Origin: Deltaproteobacteria bacterium
Lineage (GTDB): Bacteria > Desulfobacterota > Syntrophia > Syntrophales > UBA5619
Length of the DNA: 6,898 nucleotides
NCBI GenBank assembly: GCA_023487865.1
Contig: JAMDBG010000095.1
Span: 1 to 6,898 of the forward strand
Reading direction: 5' to 3'
In this document: positions 1 through 6,418 of the stretch, piece after piece
Numbering within the stretch: position 1 is the first letter of the stretch
Layout: each line of letters opens with the position of its first letter
Translations under genes and position numbers: made by a program
Notes under the pieces: generated by a model
What the model saw: only the letters and a program-made list of their open reading frames with translations
Databases searched by the model: none
Told to the model about the DNA's origin: nothing

Positions 1-1014
1 GAGTTCAGGGGAACCGATATGCGTCCGCGTGTATCCATCAAGGACAAGAAAGGCAAGACGGCCAAAGTCCCAGGATCCAATGCGGTGGCCAGGCACCTTC
101 TGTCCGTCGGCGCCAATATCGTCGTGTCTGAAGGGGATACGGTTTATGCCGGCGATATTCTTGCCAAGATTCCCCGGGAGACAACCAAGACGAAGGATAT
201 CACCGGGGGTCTTCCCCGAGTCGCGGAATTGTTCGAAGCCCGCAAACCCAAGGATTTTGCCGTGATCAGCGAGATCGATGGGGTGGTGTCTTACGGCAAG
301 GACTCCAAGGGCAAGAGGAAAGTCATCATCACTCCCGATGCCGAGGATGAGAAGGAATATCTGATTCCCAAGGGTAAGCATGTCAGTGTCCAGGAAGGAG
401 ACAGGGTTACGGCCGGTGAACCTCTCATGGATGGGGTGAACAATCCGCATGACCTCCTCATGATCAAAGGAGAAAAGGTGCTGGCCCGTTATCTGGTCGA
501 TGAGGTACAGGATGTCTATCGACTGCAGGGAGTCAAGATCAATGACAAGCATATGGAGGTGATCGTCCGCCAGATGCTCAGAAGGGTCGTGATCAAGAAT
601 CCGGGCGATACCGCCTTCATTGCCGATGAGCAGGTGGAGCGGTTCCGTTTTCAGGAGGAGAACGACAGGGTAGTGGCCAAGGGGGGAAATCCCGCCCTGG
701 GTGAACCCATCCTGATGGGCATCACTAAGGCGTCACTGTCAACGCAGAGTTTCATTTCCGCAGCTTCCTTCCAGGAAACAACGCGGGTTCTTACCGAGGC
801 TTCGCTGGCCGGGAAAACGGACTATCTGAGAGGTCTCAAGGAGAATGTGATCATGGGCCGGCTGATCCCGGCAGGCACGGGACTTCCGATGTATAAGAAA
901 CTGGGTATCAAAACAGTTGCAGAGGAAACTTCCCTGCGCGGGGACGAACAGGGAGAGATTCTTCCGGATGAAAAAAATAGCGAGAAATTACTTGACATAG
1001 AATCAGCGAATTGA
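1..1014 (+). CDS. rpoC: DNA-directed RNA polymerase subunit beta' (C-terminal part)
   Basis: This is the C-terminal part of the RNA polymerase largest subunit, which with beta, alpha and omega forms the cytoplasmic transcription enzyme. The reading frame is open from base 1, so the Met at base 19 is internal, not a start; 337 residues are visible. Recognisable conserved blocks, in fragment numbering, are GGLPRVAELFEARKPK (69-84), GVKINDKHMEVIVRQML (177-193), FISAASFQETTRVLTEA (251-267) and LKENVIMGRLIPAGTG (about 279-294). These belong to the region after the trigger loop and to the C-terminal segment that contacts omega in known structures. The catalytic NADFDGD motif lies upstream, outside the window. 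The protein ends in a poorly conserved acidic tail with stop TGA at 1012-1014. rpsL follows after 63 bp, the usual rpoBC-str order. Identification is essentially certain. Confidence 0.98.
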   Translation, partial: EFRGTDMRPRVSIKDKKGKTAKVPGSNAVARHLLSVGANIVVSEGDTVYAGDILAKIPRETTKTKDITGGLPRVAELFEARKPKDFAVISEIDGVVSYGKDSKGKRKVIITPDAEDEKEYLIPKGKHVSVQEGDRVTAGEPLMDGVNNPHDLLMIKGEKVLARYLVDEVQDVYRLQGVKINDKHMEVIVRQMLRRVVIKNPGDTAFIADEQVERFRFQEENDRVVAKGGNPALGEPILMGITKASLSTQSFISAASFQETTRVLTEASLAGKTDYLRGLKENVIMGRLIPAGTGLPMYKKLGIKTVAEETSLRGDEQGEILPDEKNSEKLLDIESAN

Positions 1015-1020
1015 TAGTTA
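992..1020 (+). promoter_or_regulatory. candidate sigma-70-type promoter upstream of rpsL
   Basis: A perfect -35 hexamer TTGACA lies at 992-997, within the last rpoC codons. After a 17-bp spacer comes TAGTTA (1015-1020), preceded by TG at 1012-1013 as in an extended -10. The -10 element matches TATAAT at only its first two positions and lacks the conserved final T, so it is weak. The placement is sensible: transcription would start about 50 bp upstream of rpsL and could drive the str-S10 genes independently of rpoBC. The TTGACA also encodes part of the RpoC tail (Leu-Asp-Ile), so it could be chance. No transcript evidence is available here. Confidence 0.3.
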
Positions 1021-1077
1021 ACCAAGCTTTTGTTGCACTGGTGAAACCAACAACTGAAAAAGGGGCTCGGAGGAGTA

Positions 1078-1449
1078 ATGCCTACAATAAATCAATTAGT
1101 TCGGAAGGGAAGAGCCAAGATCGGCAGGAAAGCGGCAACACCCGCACTGGCGAGTTCACCTCAGAGGCGGGGGGTGTGTGTCAGGGTGTATACCTCAACA
1201 CCAAAGAAACCGAATTCCGCTTTAAGAAAGGTCGCCAGGGTTCGGCTGACCAGCGGTTATGAAGTGACTTCCTATATACCGGGCGTGGGGCACAATCTTC
1301 AGGAACATTCCGTCGTTCTGGTACGAGGCGGTCGAGTCAAGGATCTTCCCGGTGTGCGTTATCACATCATCAGAGGGACGCTGGATGCCGTGGGAGTACA
1401 GGACAGAAAACAGGGAAGGTCAAAATACGGAGCTAAGAGGCCGAGTTAA
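1078..1449 (+). CDS. rpsL: 30S ribosomal protein S12
   Basis: S12 sits at the interface side of the small subunit near the decoding centre and influences tRNA selection accuracy. The 123-residue product has the usual bacterial short-form length. It carries the signature TPKKPNSALRK (41-51) and the loop RGGRVKDLPGVRYH (83-96). The lysines that in E. coli numbering are K42 and K87 (here K43 and K88) are both present, so the classical streptomycin-resistance positions look wild type. The Asp that RimO methylthiolates in E. coli is also present (D89). The ATG is preceded by a clear GGAGGAG at 1069-1075. rpsG follows 16 bp after the stop, consistent with co-transcription. Confidence 0.99.
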   Translation: MPTINQLVRKGRAKIGRKAATPALASSPQRRGVCVRVYTSTPKKPNSALRKVARVRLTSGYEVTSYIPGVGHNLQEHSVVLVRGGRVKDLPGVRYHIIRGTLDAVGVQDRKQGRSKYGAKRPS

Positions 1450-1465
1450 ACGGGGATAGAGAGTT

Positions 1466-1936
1466 ATGCCTAGGAGAAGAGAAGTTACCAAAAGGGAGAT
1501 ATTGCCGGATCCGAAATACAGCAACAGGCTGGTGGCAAGGTTCATCAACAATCTCCTGAAGAGGGGGAAAAAGAGCGTTGCTGAATCTATCCTGTATGGG
1601 GCATTCGACATCATTCAGGATCGCATAAAGGAACCGCCCGTCGAAGTCTTTGAAAAGGCCATAACCAACGTGAAGCCGGTCATCGAGGTCAAGTCGAGGC
1701 GCGTCGGTGGATCGACATACCAGGTGCCGACGGAAGTGATCCCCTCCCGGAGGATCGCTCTGGGTATCCGCTGGTTGATTACGCATGCGCGGGAACGTTC
1801 TGAAAAGACGATGCGGGAGAAATTGGCGGCGGAACTGATCGATGCGGCGAATAATCGCGGTGGTGCCGTCAAGAAGAGGGAAGCTGTTCACAAGATGGCG
1901 GAGGCAAACAAAGCTTTTGCCCATTACCGTTTTTAA
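1466..1936 (+). CDS. rpsG: 30S ribosomal protein S7
   Basis: S7 is the primary assembly protein of the 30S head; it binds the 3' major domain of 16S rRNA and contacts tRNA at the E site. The 156-residue product is the standard bacterial length. It opens with MPRRREV, contains VGGSTYQVP (80-88) and the IRWLITHARERSEKTM segment (101-116), and ends in FAHYRF. The rpsL-rpsG gap is 16 bp, too short for the long intercistronic S7 binding site known from E. coli, so that form of autoregulation is probably absent. A modest GGGGA lies upstream of the ATG. The next gene is tuf, not the commonly seen fusA. Confidence 0.99.
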   Translation: MPRRREVTKREILPDPKYSNRLVARFINNLLKRGKKSVAESILYGAFDIIQDRIKEPPVEVFEKAITNVKPVIEVKSRRVGGSTYQVPTEVIPSRRIALGIRWLITHARERSEKTMREKLAAELIDAANNRGGAVKKREAVHKMAEANKAFAHYRF

Positions 1937-1966
1937 CAACCCATTCAAAGTTTAAGGAGGTTAGAG

Positions 1967-3160
1967 ATGGCTAAGAAAAAATTTGAGAGGACGAAGCCGC
2001 ATCTAAATATCGGCACGATCGGTCATGTTGATCATGGGAAGACCACGTTGACTGCCGCGATTACAAAACACCTGGCCTCGAAGGGATTTGCCGAATTCAG
2101 ACCCTTTGATTCTATCGATAATGCACCGGAGGAAAAGGAGAGGGGCGTTACCATCAACATCTCTCATGTGGAATATCAGACGGAGAAACGTCATTACGCC
2201 CATGTCGACTGCCCGGGGCATGCCGATTACATCAAGAACATGATTTCCGGAGCGGCGCATATGGATGGCACCATCCTCGTCGTGGCTGCATCCGATGGTC
2301 CTATGCCTCAGACCAGGGAACATATTCTCCTGGCGCGGCAGGTTCAGGTTCCTTATATCGTCGTTTATATGAACAAAGTGGATCTCGTCGATGACCCTGA
2401 ACTTCTGGATCTCGTTGAGCTTGAACTCAGGGAACTCTTGACGGCCTATGAATTTCCGGGTGACGACCTTCCCATCATCAGAGGGTCGGCATTGAAGGCT
2501 CTGGAAGCGGATGATCCGAATCATCCCGATGCAAAATCGATCTGGGAACTCATGGCGGCCGTCGATGCGTATATTCCCGAGCCCGTGCGCGACCTCGACA
2601 AACCTTTCCTTATGCCGATCGGCGACGTATTCACCATTTCCGGTCGTGGTACGGTGGTGACGGGGCGCGTTGATCGCGGGATCGTCAGGACCGGTGATGA
2701 AGTCGAAATCGTCGGCATCCGCCCGACCTTCAAGACCGTCTGTACCGGTGTCGAAATGTTCCGTAAGACCCTCGATGAAGGCCGGGCAGGCGATGATGTC
2801 GGGGTTCTCCTCCGCGGTACGAAACGAGAAGATGTGGAAAGAGGGCAGGTTGTCGCAAAGCCGGGTTCCATTACACCGCACACCAAATTCAAGGCCCAGG
2901 TCTATGTCCTGACGAAAGAGGAAGGCGGCCGGCATACCCCCTTCTTCAACGGTTATCGCCCGCAGTTCTACTTCAGGACCACGGATGTGACGGGAGTGGC
3001 CAATCTGCCGGAAGGCGTCGAAATGGTCATGCCCGGTGACAATGTGGAGCTGGAAGTGAGTTTGATTACCCCGATTGCAATGGAGGAACAGCTCCGATTT
3101 GCCATCCGCGAAGGGGGCAGGACGGTTGGCGCCGGCGTTGTCAGTAAAATTATTGAATAG
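1967..3160 (+). CDS. tuf: translation elongation factor Tu
   Basis: EF-Tu is the cytoplasmic GTPase that delivers aminoacyl-tRNA to the ribosomal A site. The 397 residues are close to the usual 394-400. The G domain shows the P-loop GHVDHGKT (19-26), switch I ending RGVTI (59-63) with the Mg-binding Thr62, DCPGH (81-85) including catalytic His85, NKVD (136-139) and SALKAL (174-179). Domains 2 and 3 follow, with GRGTVVTGRV and a C-terminal RTVGAGVVSKIIE. Every residue needed for GTP binding and hydrolysis is present. A near-perfect Shine-Dalgarno AAGGAGGT (1954-1961) lies five bases before the ATG, suggesting strong translation. It sits directly after rpsG without fusA and 29 bp before rpsJ. 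Whether a second tuf copy exists cannot be seen here. Confidence 0.99.
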   Translation: MAKKKFERTKPHLNIGTIGHVDHGKTTLTAAITKHLASKGFAEFRPFDSIDNAPEEKERGVTINISHVEYQTEKRHYAHVDCPGHADYIKNMISGAAHMDGTILVVAASDGPMPQTREHILLARQVQVPYIVVYMNKVDLVDDPELLDLVELELRELLTAYEFPGDDLPIIRGSALKALEADDPNHPDAKSIWELMAAVDAYIPEPVRDLDKPFLMPIGDVFTISGRGTVVTGRVDRGIVRTGDEVEIVGIRPTFKTVCTGVEMFRKTLDEGRAGDDVGVLLRGTKREDVERGQVVAKPGSITPHTKFKAQVYVLTKEEGGRHTPFFNGYRPQFYFRTTDVTGVANLPEGVEMVMPGDNVELEVSLITPIAMEEQLRFAIREGGRTVGAGVVSKIIE

Positions 3161-3189
3161 AATGCATCAGAAGCGGGTTGAATGATATT

Positions 3190-3498
3190 ATGAAAGATCA
3201 GAAAATACGGATTCGTCTGAAAGCGTATGACTATAAGTTGCTGGACCGTTCAGTGGAGGATATCGTAGAGACCGCCAAGCGGACCGGCGCCCGCGTGGCA
3301 GGTCCGATTCCATTGCCGACCGAGATCAACAAGTACTGTGTGAATCGGTCGCCGCATGTGGATAAGAAGTCGAGGGAGCAGTTCGAGATCAGAACACATA
3401 AAAGGCTGATCGACATTGTTGAACCGACTCAGGCGACCGTGGATGCCCTTATGAAACTGGATCTCTCCGCGGGCGTGGATGTAGAGATAAAACTGTAA
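3190..3498 (+). CDS. rpsJ: 30S ribosomal protein S10 (NusE)
   Basis: S10 is a 30S head protein and, as NusE, a partner of NusB and NusG in antitermination and transcription-translation coupling in E. coli. From the ATG at 3190 the product has 102 residues, matching the family length, and begins with MKDQKIRIRLKAYD. Typical blocks are GPIPLPT (38-44) and RSPHVDKKSREQFEIRTHKR (53-72). An in-frame TTG at 3178 would add four residues not expected in the family, so I prefer 3190. Neither start has a strong Shine-Dalgarno. The short gap from tuf leaves no room for the structured S10 leader through which L4 autoregulates this operon in E. coli. Confidence 0.97.
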   Translation: MKDQKIRIRLKAYDYKLLDRSVEDIVETAKRTGARVAGPIPLPTEINKYCVNRSPHVDKKSREQFEIRTHKRLIDIVEPTQATVDALMKLDLSAGVDVEIKL

Positions 3499-3567
3499 GA
3501 GAGGGTTTCCCGCAGATAAAATGGACCGCTTCGCCAGCCATTGTGAGTGGTGATATTTTTTTGGTAA

Positions 3568-4209
3568 ATGAGAAAGATGATGACAAAAGGATTGATCGGT
3601 AAAAAAATAGGGATGACCCAGGTGTTCTCTGACGAAGGGATCTCTGTCCCCGTGACGGTCATAGAGGTGGAACCTTCCGTGGTCATTCAAAAGAAGACTA
3701 AAGAAACGGACGGTTATGAAGCCCTTCAGCTCGGTTATGGGCGAGTCAAGCAGAAAAGTGTAACCAAAGCCCTTCAGGGGCACTTCCGGAAGGCGGACAA
3801 GGGACTGTTTCGCGTTCTCAGAGAATTCAAGATGGATATAGAAGGTTGCGAGCTGGGGCAGGAGATGAAGGCCGAGGTGTTCGAACCTGGGGATTATGTG
3901 GACATTGTCGGAACAACAAAGGGCAAAGGATTTGCCGGCGTCGTGAAGCGGCACGGATTCCGCGGCGGCAGGTCGACACATGGTTCCATGTTCCATCGGG
4001 CTCCAGGTTCTATCGGTGCGAGCGCTGATCCGTCCAGAGTTTTCAAGGGGACAAGGCTTCCCGGCCAAATGGGGGGTGGAAGAAAAACGGTGCAGAACCT
4101 CCAGGTGTGGGCGGTGAGACCGGATCTCAATGTCATCCTGGTCAAGGGGGCTGTTCCGGGGTGCAAGAACGGATTTCTGCTGATCAAACAGGCGATAAAA
4201 AAGAGTTAA
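3568..4209 (+). CDS. rplC: 50S ribosomal protein L3
   Basis: L3 is an early-assembling 50S protein whose long extension reaches toward the peptidyl transferase centre. The frame gives 213 residues from the ATG at 3568. In-frame ATGs at 3577 and 3580 are also plausible; the last gives MTKGLIGKKIGMTQVF and 209 residues, the E. coli length. No good Shine-Dalgarno separates them, so the true start is uncertain by up to four codons. Conserved blocks are TTKGKGFAGVVKRHGF (116-131), STHGS (136-140) and HRAPGSIG (143-150). The segment after GSIG reads ASADP where E. coli has QNQTP, so the glutamine methylated by PrmB in E. coli is absent. It follows rpsJ after 69 bp and precedes rplD by 26 bp. Confidence 0.98.
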   Translation: MRKMMTKGLIGKKIGMTQVFSDEGISVPVTVIEVEPSVVIQKKTKETDGYEALQLGYGRVKQKSVTKALQGHFRKADKGLFRVLREFKMDIEGCELGQEMKAEVFEPGDYVDIVGTTKGKGFAGVVKRHGFRGGRSTHGSMFHRAPGSIGASADPSRVFKGTRLPGQMGGGRKTVQNLQVWAVRPDLNVILVKGAVPGCKNGFLLIKQAIKKS

Positions 4210-4235
4210 CAAGAGCACGATTTTAAGGTGGAAAA

Positions 4236-4860
4236 ATGCCAGTAGCCGGTGTGTACGATATTGAAAATAACCGTATCTCTGAGATAGATCTGAGCGATGC
4301 CGTTTTTGGGGCAGCGGTGAATGAAGACGCCATATACGAAGTAGTCAGGATGCAAATGGCTTCGCGGCGTAAAGGGACCGCCTCTACCAAAGGCAGGAGC
4401 GATGTCAGAGGCGGCGGGAAAAAGCCATGGCGACAGAAGGGAACGGGCCGCGCCAGGGCAGGTCACTCACGCTCACCGATCTGGAGAGGGGGGGGGATCA
4501 TCTTTGGACCTACCCCGCACAGCTATTCTTACCGGCTGCCCAAAAAGATAAGACGGGTGGCACTGATATCCGCTCTGAGTCTGAAGCTCAAGGAAGAGAA
4601 GATGATCATCCTAAAGGGATTTTCCGATGGACGAAATCAAGACGAAAAGATTTCAAGAGGTGATCGACCGCTTTGGATTGAGCAAGGTCCTTTTCGTCAT
4701 CGACGGATCGCAGCCGGTTTTGGAGAAATCGTCTCGCAATATCAAAGAGGTTAAAATGGTCAGGTCCGAAGGGATCAATGTTTACGACCTGCTGAAATAC
4801 GACCATGTTGTCCTTTTGGAACCCTCTGTTAAGAAAATTGAAGGGGCGTTGATATCATAA
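4236..4860 (+). CDS. rplD: 50S ribosomal protein L4, reading frame broken by a +1 frameshift
   Basis: L4 is an early-assembly 50S protein whose extended loop lines the peptide exit tunnel. The ATG at 4236 has an AAGGTGG Shine-Dalgarno at 4225-4231. Codons 1-129 give a good L4 N-terminus, including the tunnel loop KKPWRQKGTGRARAGHSRSP (62-81) and IWRGGGIIFGP. After LKGF (126-129) the frame loses L4 similarity and would stop at 4754. The frame one base further on continues as MDEIKTKRF, then NVYDLLKYDHVVLL, and stops at 4858-4860. Removing one base gives 207 residues, the family length. L4 is normally essential and both halves are well conserved, so a sequencing or assembly error is more likely than true gene loss. 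The stop overlaps the rplW start by one base (TAATG). Confidence 0.93.
4620..4626 (+). other. rplD: frameshift site in rplD
   Basis: The L4 reading frame changes by one base here. Upstream codons read L-K-G-F and downstream codons read P-M-D-E-I-K-T-K. A single extra T in the four-T run at 4620-4623 explains the change exactly: with three T's the protein reads KGFPMDEIKTK without a break. An extra G at 4626, giving KGFSMDEIKTK, would fit equally well. No slippery heptamer, downstream pseudoknot or internal Shine-Dalgarno is apparent, so programmed frameshifting is not supported. Confidence 0.85.
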
Positions 4861-5147
4861 TGGAACTGCATCAGATCATAAAGAAGGCGTTAATCACCGA
4901 AAAGAGCACCATTGCGAGGGATGCCCAAAATCAGTACAATTTCGAGGTTCATCTCCGGGCCAACAAGATAGAGGTGAGTCGAGCCGTAGAGAAGCTCTTC
5001 AAGGTCAAAGTTCTGAATGTCCGGGTGATGAATGTTCCCGGCAAGAAGAAACGAACAGGCAAGGTCATGGGCGAAAGACGTTCTTGGAAGAAGGCGATAG
5101 TGACCCTCGCTCCAGGCAACCGTATCGAGGCAATGGATGGCGTATAA
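4860..5147 (+). CDS. rplW: 50S ribosomal protein L23
   Basis: L23 lies at the outer rim of the peptide exit tunnel and is the docking site for trigger factor and the signal recognition particle. The 95 residues are a normal bacterial length. The N-terminal ALITEKS (10-16), the YNFEVHLRANKIEVSRAVEK segment (26-45), the KVKVLNVRVMN strand (48-58) and the basic GKKKRTGK loop (61-68) are family hallmarks. The ATG shares its A with the rplD stop (TAATG), and the nearest Shine-Dalgarno-like AAGGGG (4841-4846) is rather distant. Translation is therefore probably coupled to that of rplD, which supports the idea that rplD is intact in the living cell. Confidence 0.98.
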   Translation: MELHQIIKKALITEKSTIARDAQNQYNFEVHLRANKIEVSRAVEKLFKVKVLNVRVMNVPGKKKRTGKVMGERRSWKKAIVTLAPGNRIEAMDGV

Positions 5148-5199
5148 CCTGTCTTCATAACAGGATGAGGGCAGGAAGAAGAATGAGGATATAACGGGG

Positions 5200-6021
5200 A
5201 TGGGAATCAAAAAATACAAGCCAACGTCACCAGGAAGAAGATTTCAAACCTGTTCGGACTTTAAAGAGTTGACCGATGCAACGCCTGAGAAGAGTCTTCT
5301 CGGACCTATCAAAAGATCGGGAGGCCGCAACAGCTATGGAAGACTGACGAGCCGTCACATAGGCGGTGGTCATAAGCGTCGCTACCGATTGATCGATTTC
5401 AGACGGGACAAGGAAGACATCCAGGCACGGGTAGCCACGATCGAGTACGATCCCAACCGTTCGTCGCGGATCGCTCTTCTGAACTATATCGACGGCGAAA
5501 AGAGATATATCATTGCCCCCTCAAAGATCGGGGTCGGCGATGTTGTGGTCAGCGGAGACAAGGCGGATATTAAGCCCGGCAATACCGTGCCTCTGAAGAA
5601 CATTCCCCTGGGTACGCTGATCCATAATCTGGAACTCAAGGTCGGCAAGGGGGGACAGCTGATCAGGTCCGCGGGCGCATATGGTCAGCTGATGGCCAAA
5701 GAGGAGGGTTATGCCCAGGTACGCCTTCCCTCCGGCGAGGTCAGGAAGGTGTTCATGGAGTGCAAGGCCACCATCGGACAGGTCGGCAATATCGACCATG
5801 AAAACATCAGTATCGGAAAGGCGGGAAGGACTCGTTGGTTCGGCAAACGCCCCAAAGTCAGGGGTGTGGTAATGAATCCGATTGATCATCCGATGGGCGG
5901 CGGGGAAGGGAAATCATCAGGCGGCCGTCATCCTTGTACCCCGTGGGGTGTGCCGACGAAGGGCCATAAGACGAGAACCAATAAAAGTACAGACAAATAC
6001 ATCGTAAAAAGAAGAGGTTAA
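5200..6021 (+). CDS. rplB: 50S ribosomal protein L2
   Basis: L2 is one of the most conserved 50S proteins; it binds domain IV of 23S rRNA and is needed for subunit association and peptidyl transferase activity. The 273 residues match the family. Seen in order are KYKPTSPGRR (5-14), SGGRN (40-44), RHIGGGHKRRYRLIDFRRDK (52-71), EYDPNRSSRIALL (82-94), the GKGGQLIRSAGAYGQL block (149-164) and the C-terminal MNPIDHPMGGGEG (225-237). The histidine corresponding to E. coli His229 is present (H230). The following HPM replaces the HPH of E. coli, a substitution I believe also occurs in other bacteria. A weak GAGGA and GGGG precede the ATG. The rplW-rplB gap is 52 bp. Confidence 0.99.
   Translation: MGIKKYKPTSPGRRFQTCSDFKELTDATPEKSLLGPIKRSGGRNSYGRLTSRHIGGGHKRRYRLIDFRRDKEDIQARVATIEYDPNRSSRIALLNYIDGEKRYIIAPSKIGVGDVVVSGDKADIKPGNTVPLKNIPLGTLIHNLELKVGKGGQLIRSAGAYGQLMAKEEGYAQVRLPSGEVRKVFMECKATIGQVGNIDHENISIGKAGRTRWFGKRPKVRGVVMNPIDHPMGGGEGKSSGGRHPCTPWGVPTKGHKTRTNKSTDKYIVKRRG
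6011..6017 (+). promoter_or_regulatory. ribosome binding site of rpsS within the rplB end
   Basis: GAAGAGG lies inside the last rplB codons, seven bases before the GTG at 6025. It supports GTG as the rpsS start and suggests that the two genes are translationally linked, since only three bases separate the rplB stop from that GTG. Confidence 0.6.
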
Positions 6022-6024
6022 AAG

Positions 6025-6306
6025 GTGGCACGTTCAATCAAGAAGGGTGCATATATTGAAGAGAGGCTGCTGGAGAAGGTCAGAAGGCAGGACGCTACGG
6101 GGAGTAAGACGGTCATCAAAACCTGGTCGCGCCGTTCTACGGTCACTCCCGAGTTGATCGGACAAACCTTTGCGGTGCACAATGGTAAAAAATTCATTCC
6201 GGTTTTTGTGACCGAGAACATGGTCGGTCATAAGTTAGGAGAATTTTCCCCAACAAGGACGTTTTACAGCCATGCCGGAGACCGCAAGACAAAGCTGCGC
6301 AAATAA
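6025..6306 (+). CDS. rpsS: 30S ribosomal protein S19
   Basis: S19 is a 30S head protein that pairs with S13 near the A-site finger. The 93-residue product is the normal length. It begins at a GTG codon as MARSIKKGAYIEERLL and carries TWSRRSTVTPELIG (33-46), VHNGKKFIPVFV (51-62) and the signature GHKLGEFSPTRTF (68-80). It starts three bases after the rplB stop, with its Shine-Dalgarno inside rplB. It is followed by a 55-bp gap holding a small inverted repeat, then rplV. Confidence 0.98.
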   Translation: MARSIKKGAYIEERLLEKVRRQDATGSKTVIKTWSRRSTVTPELIGQTFAVHNGKKFIPVFVTENMVGHKLGEFSPTRTFYSHAGDRKTKLRK

Positions 6307-6310
6307 GTGC

Positions 6311-6333
6311 GCCTCAAACGGGTGAGTTGAGGC
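6311..6333. repeat. short inverted repeat in the rpsS-rplV gap
   Basis: GCCTCAA (6311-6317) and TTGAGGC (6327-6333) form a perfect 7-bp stem with a 9-base loop in the intergenic mRNA. There is no T-run after it, so it does not look like an intrinsic terminator. It could be an mRNA stability or pausing element, or chance. No family of such elements is recognised. Confidence 0.35.
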
Positions 6334-6361
6334 ATCTCCCATCGGCAGTTTGGAGTTGGTT

Positions 6362-6418
6362 ATGGAAGCAAGAGCAGTTGCCAAATATATCCGGATGTCA
6401 CCACAGAAGGTGAGACTT
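6362..6418 (+). CDS. rplV: 50S ribosomal protein L22, first 19 codons only
   Basis: The ATG at 6362, with GGAG at 6352-6355, begins MEARAVAKYIRMSPQKVRL, the typical N-terminus of L22. L22 spans the 50S subunit and lines the exit tunnel with its hairpin. The gene is in its normal place after rpsS. The expected continuation (V/A-ADLIRG-like) is missing: after Leu19 the sequence becomes the antisense of rpsC. The frame stays open by chance to 6781 with no further similarity to L22. An in-frame TTG at 6350 would add four residues and is less likely. The other end of rplV appears on the opposite strand at 6756-6898, so the gene is split by the rearrangement rather than naturally short. Confidence 0.93.

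Noticed and set aside
1030..1053. Inverted repeat TTGTTG/CAACAA between rpoC and rpsL as a possible terminator
   Set aside because: The 6-bp stem is A/T-rich with a 12-base loop and no following T-run, so it would be unstable and does not fit an intrinsic terminator.
2003..2935. Long minus strand open frame (310 codons) opposite tuf
   Set aside because: It lies wholly opposite a clear EF-Tu gene and its translation resembles no known family. It is a by-product of codon bias in a conserved, highly expressed gene.
3540..3567. T-run before rplC as an intrinsic terminator
   Set aside because: Seven T's at 3556-3562 follow only a 3-bp CCA/TGG pairing, which is not a convincing hairpin, and termination here would cut the operon.
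3250..4218. Long minus strand open frame (322 codons) opposite rpsJ and rplC
   Set aside because: It crosses two confident ribosomal genes and their spacer in antisense, and its product has no recognisable domain.
4620..4626. Programmed ribosomal frameshift in rplD
   Set aside because: No slippery heptamer, stop codon at the shift point, stimulatory structure or internal Shine-Dalgarno is visible, and programmed shifting is not known to me for L4.
4627..4860. Separate small gene starting at the ATG at 4627
   Set aside because: Its product is the C-terminal third of L4 in the shifted frame. There is no Shine-Dalgarno before it, and the combined length fits a single L4.
5148..5164. Small hairpin CCTGT/ACAGG after rplW
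   Set aside because: The stem is 5 bp with a 7-base loop and no T-tract. Such pairings are common by chance.
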